This document shows positions 56,213 through 64,000 of a DNA stretch of 64,000 bases, in pieces. The stretch covers positions 186,001-250,000 of the forward strand of contig JAJTUQ010000008.1 in NCBI GenBank assembly GCA_021399445.1, in the 5' to 3' direction. Origin of the DNA: Xylogone sp. PMI_703 (lineage: Eukaryota > Ascomycota > Leotiomycetes). The notes under the pieces were generated by a model. The model saw only the letters and a program-made list of their open reading frames with translations, was not told the DNA's origin and made no database searches. The stretch's first letter is position 1. Every line of letters begins with the position of its first letter. The translations under genes and the position numbers were made by a program.

Positions 56213-57745
56213 TTTAGTATCCGACCTTGTACCGCCTCTGCTCAGCGTGAATGTGATATATTGTGACGAATATCAAGACAGTGGGGATGGAAACGAAGAC
56301 TGCAAAGATGAGTAATCTCTACGGTCGCATTGTTTGGCTAAATGGGTATGCAGGAACTTGAGTTCTACGCTTTTGACATTCTTCATGGATTCAAATGTAT
56401 GTTCGTATTCCAAGGCTTAAAGAATCCCCAGACCTAAGTACCTTCATGGTGGCTAAGATAACAGGTTTAGCAAGGCAGCCAAGCCTTAACCGATCTCTAA
56501 ACGTCCCATGCGTACCTCTCCCTGTAAGTTGGTGTCGCAGCGTTTATAATATTCGAATTGCGTGACTATTGGCTAGTAAATACAAGTACGTCCTGCCTTC
56601 CCAACCAAGCAAGGATTGGTGAAATTTAGAGGCCTTGCTCACTTGTCAAAGATTGCAGATCAGTTTGAACTGGCCAATGCGAGACTGGGTCTGTTCATGG
56701 TTTAAGGATCTCTCGTCCAAGCTCACAATGATATTTATTACCTGAAGGTAGATCGTTTATCTTGGAATATTAGGAACCACAGGTCGTAGCAGTTTTAGAA
56801 CTCCAAGGCTCTAAAGTCGAAAGGTGGTTCTGTCGTCGATATTGATGTTATTGTATTGATAATATGCCCCTTTGGAGTATGATACCTTGATATGAAATGG
56901 GGCCCATACGTAAAAGAAAAGAAGCAATCTAGTCGGAAGAGAAGCGGAGGCCAAGGGAGGGATCAGGGCTGTCAGACTAGGGAGCAATATGGCGTGGTGA
57001 AAAGCTAAGGCTATTCCAGAAAATATCCAATTACTCTCATGTATTCTAGAGATGCTTTCCGCTCATCTTGACTTGTACAATAACTATCGCAACACTAGGC
57101 TACGCACGGGGTTACTGTCTCCATATCAGAGTTAAGAGTTATCCCTAACCCTATCCCATTGAAGAGACTCGTGTGCCGTCGCTATTACCATCGCGTGCGG
57201 CTTACACCTCCCCTGACCTAGTTCTTGTTGTACGCAGTTGCTGTGAACTGCTTGCCTCGTAAGACAAGAGCATGAATGTCTGATACCCTCGCAATGGCCA
57301 CTACTTTCCCTAGGAGGTGAAGTCAGAGGCATCATCTACCTTCTGAACAAGATGCGACCGGGTTCCGTTACGGCGATCATGCCGTCCTGTGGTAATCTAG
57401 CAAGTTAAAATAATTTCGGGGAGAGCGTAAATGTACTTAATTTACTCTACTGTAACATCTGCATTAGACTATGCTTCAAATTGATAAGAGCTATAGATTT
57501 AGAATTTAGTTCTCCAAGATATAACAACTTTCGACTCTTATCCCTGTCGTACTTGAGTAGAACTACATGATAGACGGTTGGTAAGATACACATAGAGAAT
57601 TGATTGACCATGCTATTATCAGGCCGTCCGATAATTAAAAACGCCGCTTCAATGTTCTCATGCGGAGAAGTCACTAAGATTGATGTGAAATGAAAGAAAG
57701 AAGGACGGTGGACACGAGAAAGTATGACAAAGCTATCGACTTATA
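56213..57745. other. Gene-free spacer
   Basis: No gene or repeat recognised. Lost N-terminal sequence of the GT31 relic may occupy the first few hundred bases. Confidence 0.4.
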
Positions 57746-58873
57746 TTACAGCTGCGCTCCCTTCTTGCCGTCTCTCGCTAATTTCTGAGACGTCCTGGAG
57801 ACCATCAAAGAGGTATGCTGACCTGTTGCTACAAGTCTGCCCTTCTCGTTAATAATCTTCACCTCCATATCAAATCTCCCGTCTTTGCACTCATTCATAA
57901 TTACTCTCTGTAGTAGCCACTCCTCCCCTGTAGGGTCATTCCAAATATCCAAGGAAAGGCAGATGGTGGGAAATGCCCACTTCATGATTCCTTTTGTTCC
58001 GCTCTTCTCATAGTTCAGAGGAATTGGGGGAATCTGCTTGCTATCAGATTGTGTGTCCAATGTCATGCCTGGAAGACCTCTTCCTGAGTCTGCAAATGGA
58101 AACTTACCAGGTCAGCTATCAATCCCAAGTGGGCCAAACCCAAGCTATCCTTCTCATCGTCCAATTTCATCCACACATCTCGTGCATTCTGACCAACTGC
58201 CGGAGACCACATATGACTATGCCCTCCTTTGGGTACATACGTACGAAATTGGGAGCTCGTAGGGTTCACATTGTAGAAGAAGCTATCTGTCCATCGCTGA
58301 CATTCTGACTCTCTATCCGGAAGTGGAAAAGGTGGGGTTTTAATGCTGTGACGCACAGCAGACAGCCTGCGAAGTGTCACAAGTGATAGCACACATGACT
58401 TTAGGGAGTTTGGCTGTTTCAGTTCTATTTCGACCACATGGTGTGTTGTTCCAGATTTAATGTCGTGGACTAAAACATTAACCGGTCCATGAGGGAGCGG
58501 CTCAAGGTACTGGATGTGCATATGTATAGGTGCTGGCTGCTCTCTTTCGGAAAATTTCTTCGCTGAATACTTTTGGCTGGTCGAGATGATCAAAGCCGCA
58601 CAAAAGCCGCCAAGGCTGACCAGGCCAAGATCTCCTATTTCCAAACCACTGCTATTAGCCACAAGCTGAAAAAGTTTAACAAGACTTGCTTGACTCAGGT
58701 GATTATTTACCAGGAACGCACCAGTCTCGAGGCACAAAACCTGAGAAGCAGTTTTCAGCTCCCTCAACTAATTCGGTAGTTATCGCTTGACGAAAAGGCG
58801 TTCTCGTATAGTCAAGATCTTGCCAGTCTGGAGTTGCGTCTGGATGGGAGTTAGGAAGGTGTGAGTTGGCCAT
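57746..58873 (-). CDS. Acyl-CoA thioesterase-like protein, three exons
   Basis: Double-hotdog thioesterase-like superfamily protein, predicted to cleave acyl-CoA-type thioesters inside the cell. Minus-strand exons 58873-58711, 58634-58108 and 58033-57746 give 325 residues. The ATG at 58873 is chosen because the frame FRQAITTELVEGAENCFSGF is the usual N-terminal hotdog start. The first intron (76 bp) joins WCVPG to DLGLVSLGGFCAALI. The second joins LGLIADL to IPPIPLNY across GTAAGT ... AGCAAGCAG; using the nearer CCAG acceptor would break the frame. Later blocks ICLSLDIWNDP, EEWLLQRVIMNECKDGRFDM and GRLVATGQHTSLMV are typical of the C-terminal hotdog. No targeting signal is obvious. It sits 1.5 kb from the regulator at 60423, which may or may not control it. 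Confidence 0.82.
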
Positions 58874-59439
58874 GACTAGTGATGTTTTAAGATTAAAGAG
58901 TTAATGTCGATTGTCAATCCTGGGTAGAAAATAACCCTTCCGGTTTGCAGCTTTTATGTTCAAGAACAAATTTGGGCAATTTAGAGTTGAGAAGGTTAGT
59001 TATAGGAGATAATATTCTATTCTTGTCTATCTGCGATAATACCGTAGCTTTTTGCTGGCTATGCACGCATCGATACATAGGGAAGTCCGAGTCTCTCCGC
59101 AGCATCTTGACTAATGTAATTCCCTTTTTGGTTCAACCGAACATTGGAATTTACCGCAAATCGAGCAAAATCACCCTCCGCAAGCTCAACAACTAGCTCT
59201 AATAGTATTCATCTCCATTGTATATCAAGGTGTAAAAGCCGATGATACAGCATAATTGTAACTATGCATTTATAAACCTTGATTTCCTTGTAGATATTGA
59301 TTACTAACAAATTGTTTAAGGGAACGATCGATACGCGTTGTAACGCCGGTACAGAACGCCGGTACAGAGTACCGGTTGCGAGAAGTGTGCGTAGACAAGT
59401 AGCCAAGTGGCCTTAGCCATCCCATCCCCTATTCAATTC
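58874..59439. other. Intergenic region
   Basis: No gene is supported. Short frames on both strands lack recognisable content. It contains the promoter side of the thioesterase gene. Confidence 0.35.
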
Positions 59440-59740
59440 TCTACCACTCAAATCAACTATACCAGGCCACGTCGTCAGCTGGAGTAGTCTAGGGCTTCTC
59501 ACAAGGACTCTTCTCTCTGCATCGTTAGGATCCTCATTCAATCTCCGAGGTGTCTGCGAAAAGACGTGTTAGCATTTGCATAGTCTAGAGGCCAGGGATC
59601 CCTAGTTTTGGCGTACACAACCTCATGGCCGCCAGGGTTGTCCGGATTCAGCTCGGAGTTTACAGCGACCTAACTCCACTTCCTGCTAAATATGGAAAGG
59701 CGGGATTACGTAGTCACATACTGTACAGTGCTGTAGTTAA
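59440..59740 (+). repeat. Dispersed repeat, copy B (compact)
   Basis: The first 165 bases match 42388-42595 and the part from 59626 (CAGGGTTGTCCGGATTCAGC) matches 43433-43545, so both blocks are contiguous here and split in copy A. Between them is CCCTAGTTTTGGC, which also occurs near 43263 in the other locus. It is non-coding, and the nature of the parent element is unknown. Confidence 0.7.
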
Positions 59741-60422
59741 CTTGAGCCTCTCAGCCCCTTGTATCATGCATCATGCTCGGCTTCGGCCAAAGATCGCCAT
59801 ACGCCGATGAACCGCCGGCGGAAGATCCTGCATTGCATAGCCATGCCTGTCCACGTTTTAAGTTTTGTTATTTTTATTATTTTATAAATTTAAATAATTA
59901 TTACGAATAACTTAACAATAAAATTGATTAATTTGATTTTTTTTGATAACACTGTGTTCTCCTTGAGACGGAATATATATAATAATATAATACAACTAAC
60001 TAATCACAAGGTAAGGTCTACTAGAATAGGAGTAAAGATAGTTGATTATTGTCTAGTTGTAAGAACCATACTACATACAGCTCACATGCTACACGTGCAC
60101 GTGCTACATACTGTTTTGCCTGCCACATAATATCTTCTGAAGCGCGAAATAAAGTTAAGCTAATGATTTAAAGCCTTAGATTTAGGGTGTAAACCAATAA
60201 ACTAAAACATTATAACTTCTTATCATTGTTTGCCATATCAATACATACTTGATAAGTTGATACATCTTTCAGCTTCGCTAGCGGCTGTATGTGATCATTC
60301 CACACGACTTGTTTATTTCTACAAACGACTAAATGTCATCTTTCGATTTACATAGTTACATAGTTTACGACACGAAGAATGTTTTACAGATGTATTGTTC
60401 TCTTTCAGCTCAGCTCCAGCAA
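59741..60422. other. AT-rich spacer
   Basis: Extremely AT-rich between about 59850 and 60000 (ATTATTTTATAAATTTAAAT), of the kind left by ageing or RIP-mutated repeats. No gene is seen. Confidence 0.4.
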
Positions 60423-61895
60423 TCACATGGAGCTTATTTCAAACCAGGATGATACGTTGGATGTACCTCTTAACGTCCAACAGTGCAAGAGCAAGTCCTT
60501 GACTTTCTTCTTCATACCGGGGGCAAAAAACTCCACATTCGTCTCAACTAGATCAAGTGCTTCGATTCTCTTGGACGGATGAGTGACCTCGGCAGCCGCG
60601 GCGATGAAGGGTATGGTAACATAGCACAGTGGTTTCCCTGTCATAGTATGGACTTGCTCAAGCTCTTTTAGAATGGCGGTGGACAAGTAGCTAGCCTTTC
60701 CGTCTTCGCTGCCCATAGGATAACGTAACCGATGAATATATAGCAAGCCCATCCACTGATAAACTCGAGCATGAGCGAGGATTCTTACAATATCTTCTGA
60801 TCTGACTTGTTGCAAAAAGTTGGGTGGAGCAGGTGGTTGCCACGCCTCGAGGCGGGAGTTGAGCCCATCTAGTCTGTTCCAAAATACCTCTGTCTCCAAT
60901 TGGTGAGAGTGCTGCCGAGAAATGTTGCTTGCAACACAAACGTCGTATAATATTGGTAAGAGGCCTCCGGTAAGTCCTATATAGCGATCTAATCTATCTG
61001 GCTGTACAATTTCAACGCGGATGGTTGGTATGGCACGTCGCGAGAGACAAGATATTGTTTCGATGAACACAGTCATGTTCAACCATGTTTGAGTTTCAGG
61101 ATCAGAAGCAATCCGAGATGCATTGCTGATAACCGGAATTACTGTAGTCAAAACATACCGGCAGATAGAAGAAGTATCTTCCCCCATCGAAAACGCAAAT
61201 GTCGAAATTAAGACTCCAAGTATGACGCAAAGACAGGCGCTGGAATGGTCATTCACGTTCAAATGGCGTAGCGTTTGTATTGCAGATGCTGCATATCGTA
61301 GATTTTTGGCTTCTGTGGTAATGAGGTCTGTATCGTGCGTAGTACCATTTCTGCTTGATAAACGCAAGGCACCAGCAACTGCCAAGTAAGCGTCCTTGAG
61401 AATGGGAAAATGGGACACTAGTGGCGTTGTTGATCCAAAGTTTTTGGTCTCGAAAAAAGTTTTCCCGATAACGTAACTGGCCAATTGGGTAGGATGTATG
61501 AGGTATTCTAGCAAGCTGCGCTCAGCATGAGTGAGCTTCACGCTTCCTGATACAAACACCTGCCGAATCATCGGCAAGTGCGGGACAAGACACGATAATG
61601 GACTCCTCCGCGATCGCTTATAGGAAGAGGAAAAGTGCTCATCTGGTGACTCTATCGATGCCTTTTTTCTGTTGCTTGCGCTGGAGACGCGCTGTCGAAC
61701 TCTGCCAAATTCTGCTGTGAAGGAAGAATCGCCAGTCAAGGGTTTTCTGCCTCGTCGACGAATTGGACGGTTTACGGAGCACGACAAATCCAGCCTCGCA
61801 CAACGTGAGCAAATTTCTGTGCCGTTACTCCATTGGCAGTCCCTCTTCTGCGCGTAGCACCTATCACAGGCTCGCTCTTTTAACGATTCTAGCAT
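60423..61895 (-). CDS. Zn2Cys6 transcription factor, single exon
   Basis: 490-residue regulator on the minus strand, with the ATG at 61895 the first methionine before the zinc cluster (the frame is open further upstream, but without ATG). The cluster is CDRCYAQKRDC and CSRCARLDLSC with Cys10, 13, 20, 29, 32 and 39, followed by a basic stretch RPIRRRGRKP typical of the linker. The rest is a mostly helical middle region resembling the AflR/C6-regulator type found near metabolite genes. There is no stop or shift. It is nuclear; its targets are unknown. The closest genes are the thioesterase (57.7 kb, same strand) and the dead glycosyltransferases. Confidence 0.88.
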   Translation of the reverse strand: MLESLKERACDRCYAQKRDCQWSNGTEICSRCARLDLSCSVNRPIRRRGRKPLTGDSSFTAEFGRVRQRVSSASNRKKASIESPDEHFSSSYKRSRRSPLSCLVPHLPMIRQVFVSGSVKLTHAERSLLEYLIHPTQLASYVIGKTFFETKNFGSTTPLVSHFPILKDAYLAVAGALRLSSRNGTTHDTDLITTEAKNLRYAASAIQTLRHLNVNDHSSACLCVILGVLISTFAFSMGEDTSSICRYVLTTVIPVISNASRIASDPETQTWLNMTVFIETISCLSRRAIPTIRVEIVQPDRLDRYIGLTGGLLPILYDVCVASNISRQHSHQLETEVFWNRLDGLNSRLEAWQPPAPPNFLQQVRSEDIVRILAHARVYQWMGLLYIHRLRYPMGSEDGKASYLSTAILKELEQVHTMTGKPLCYVTIPFIAAAAEVTHPSKRIEALDLVETNVEFFAPGMKKKVKDLLLHCWTLRGTSNVSSWFEISSM

Positions 61896-64000
61896 TGTTG
61901 ACACCTGAAAACCCCAGATGGTTTGCTCCGCCGTGAGATATCTTGGCAAAAAGCTAAAATATAGCTGCTGTCCTTCTCGAAATACGGGAACCTGATAACA
62001 TACCAAGAGAATCTACAATTCTCATCAATCGCCTGATGTACTATCCCTGATGTACTATAAGTCGGCACGGTGATATACTTATGGCAGGTCAAAAAAATGA
62101 ATAATAAGTGATTACTCAACTATCCTACCATGCAATTATAGTAAAGTTTATACCGAGTATTATGCCAAGGTGCAAGGGTTCTCCCGACTATTCCTATCGA
62201 AGCTATAGCTTTTACGGTCCATATGCGCAACCGCAACTAGTCTTGCCACTGCATAGACCTAAAAGGGTGCTTACACCCGTATATGGATCTGTCTGTAGGA
62301 TACCACCAAGGGAACCTTTAGCCGCCATCCACATTCCGCCAATTCTACTTTTTGACTTCTTGACGAGTGTATACACGGTTGTAAGTTTTATACCAACTTT
62401 GTATAATGTAACTGCTACGCTTTGTTTACAGATGGGATCATCCGTTCTAGATATTACACAAATCTGAAAGGTAAAATAAACTAACTGTGGATACGTTGGG
62501 ATTAAACAATATTTAAGCTTGAAAATAGTTCCGCAGCGGAAAGGGGCTTAGACTTGATACCGGAAGCGCTCGTATAACAACGGCAAACAGGGCTTATTGC
62601 CGATTGCTTATTGCCTATTGGTATCCTTATTGTGCATTGATACTGCAAGAAGAGCGAGACAGCCGGCGAATTGAATAGAATTTTACTTAGCGGCAGATTA
62701 AACCCCTGGATGGTCAAATCGCTGAAGTAATCGCTGAAAAAGCTTGAGGGCACTTACAGTTCGGTAGACACTATCAGCCGCGTCAGCTTACCACAATGCA
62801 TGCCGGATAGGGATATTAGGTTAGTCCGGGTACATGGATCCGGAGAAGATACCAAATCCGAGTGTCAGCATTTAGGTAATACAGGGTGCAGTTAGGTTAA
62901 CACATCACTGTGGTGCCTGGATGAGTGATTCGAAACCATGTTGCTTTACAGCTACCAAGATTATTGCTGCGGCCAACCAGACAGTTCGGTCACTTGGACA
63001 ACTTGGTATAGCTGACTGATAATTACAAACATATAGACTGAGTATACTAAAGGATCCTAGAGATATACCACTTCTTCATTGTACGATCTTGGATGTTATA
63101 CATTTTCCCCCATATACACACAGACATAAGGACAATGGCTCGCATAGTGATATAAGCCTTGATCACTTCTGTGAAACTAGCGAGACTGGTATTGGATACG
63201 CAAGGACTTTCCACAATAGAGAAAATGGGTCATTCAATTGGGAACATATACCGAGAGCCAATTGCGTCATTCCAGCCAATAGACCTAGGTCATCAAAGCC
63301 CGAAATGCTGACAGCAGTAGTACGTCCAGAAGTCGCCTCGCATTCGTAGCCGTAATGGGCATAACTATGGAACCTGTATTTAGAAAATCAAATATAACCC
63401 CAGGTCAGTTCAAATATGTGACGTTAACTTACTGATAAAACCGCGTCCGAGACTCCCTGGTCCGGCCCGAAGGCTAGATCGTAAACGACAGTAGGCTGGT
63501 CGGGACAATGCATGGCCACTCTTCAAGGATCTTGATTGGATTGGAAACAGGCTAGACCTTATAACAGCACTCGCCACTCCAGTTGATATCCCGGCATGAA
63601 CTTGTTTTATTTATCAAATAGAGGAGGTGCATTGTCACCGGGAGCCATTGTATCAAAATATGAAAATGAACGGAAACTTACACCGCCGGGGATTCCTCCT
63701 TATGTCAGCGAGTCGGTCTTATTGGTCCATGCAACGCCTTCGAGGTTAATGATTTTCATTTTGCTGCAACCCAGTTTGGCTGGAGTTGCCGCTGAAAATC
63801 CAATAGTGTTAGCAACTGCCATAGGGCTCACGAGAGAAAGAATAACTGAAACACTCTTGATCTGCATGCTAATCTCTACGTAGATATTAAACAGCTTCCT
63901 TTGGCGGATGATGAGCGAGATGCTGGTCCACCGGTGATGACTAAATTGTATATATCCACCTATTGCGATGATGATGATAGAATTTACGTCCAGCGGAGGC
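61896..64000. other. Right-hand spacer without defensible genes
   Basis: Plus-strand open frames at 62161-62467 (PRCKGSPDYSYRSYSFYGPY), 63089-63349 and 63596-63883 have no recognisable domain or splice context and are left unassigned. The region may hold 5' parts of genes beyond the window. Confidence 0.35.

Noticed and set aside
40702..61895. Secondary-metabolite gene cluster (monooxygenase, MFS pump, thioesterase, Zn2Cys6 regulators)
   Set aside because: No polyketide synthase, peptide synthetase, terpene synthase or other core enzyme is present, the genes are far apart, and spacers are full of transposon debris.
63596..63883. Small plus-strand gene at the right edge
   Set aside because: It has an ATG and a hydrophobic C-terminus but no recognisable domain; evidence is too weak to list as a gene.
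1..64000. tRNA or rRNA genes and CRISPR arrays
   Set aside because: No cloverleaf with a GGTTCGAATCC-type T-loop, no rRNA-like stretch and no regularly spaced repeat array was noticed; a covariance-model scan was not possible.

Overview
The window looks like nuclear DNA of a filamentous ascomycete (Pezizomycotina). Supporting signs are short introns of about 47-125 bp with fungal GT(A/R)NGT donors and CTRAC-like branch sites, three Zn2Cys6 regulator genes, a 2EXR-domain protein, a CYP505-type P450 reductase relic, fungal glycosyltransferase relatives, and many DNA transposons embedded in AT-rich spacer. The species cannot be named from the sequence. Gene density is low and many loci are broken, which suggests a transposon-rich accessory or subtelomere-like region rather than a core syntenic block. 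Exon structures below were assembled by hand from frame, splice signals and family motifs.

Layout. 0-9.2 kb: a four-exon secreted carboxylesterase, a CYP505 reductase relic, a decayed hAT transposon with intact 8-bp target duplications, a small secreted protein, and a decayed membrane-protein-like gene. 10-19 kb: a broken coiled-coil gene, a dead pogo/CENP-B-type transposase, an apparently intact hAT element whose transposase has three introns, and a probable small membrane-anchored protein. 19-25 kb: a short secreted protein, a CyanoVirin-N/WD40 fusion broken by a tandem duplication, and a 2EXR gene. 26.9-36 kb: a three-exon coiled-coil gene, a BAH-PHD gene, a five-exon Zn2Cys6 regulator and a ten-exon TauD-type dioxygenase. 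37-40 kb: a solo LTR and an intact Tc1/mariner element. 40.7-45.8 kb: a salicylate-hydroxylase-like FAD monooxygenase, short TIR elements, a two-exon small cysteine-rich secreted protein and a non-autonomous hAT. 46.6-52.4 kb: a broken Zn2Cys6 regulator and an MFS drug-transporter-like gene. 53.3-56.2 kb: two convergent dead glycosyltransferase genes (GT90/CAP10 and GT31). 57.7-62 kb: an acyl-CoA-thioesterase-like gene and an intact Zn2Cys6 regulator.

How it fits together. The intact enzymes (esterase, TauD dioxygenase, FAD monooxygenase, thioesterase), the MFS pump and the regulators are a typical catabolic/accessory set. No polyketide, peptide or terpene core synthase is seen, so a biosynthetic cluster is not supported. 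Several pseudogenes carry nonsense codons explicable as C-to-T (or G-to-A) changes (CGA, CAG or TGG to stop), compatible with repeat-induced point mutation or ordinary decay. The hAT at 14.6-17.9 kb and the Tc1 at 38.2-39.9 kb have open transposase frames and look younger. The most distinctive items are the CVNH-WD40 fusion, the 73-residue eight-cysteine secreted protein, the dead GT90/GT31 pair, and the nested transposon and repeat families.
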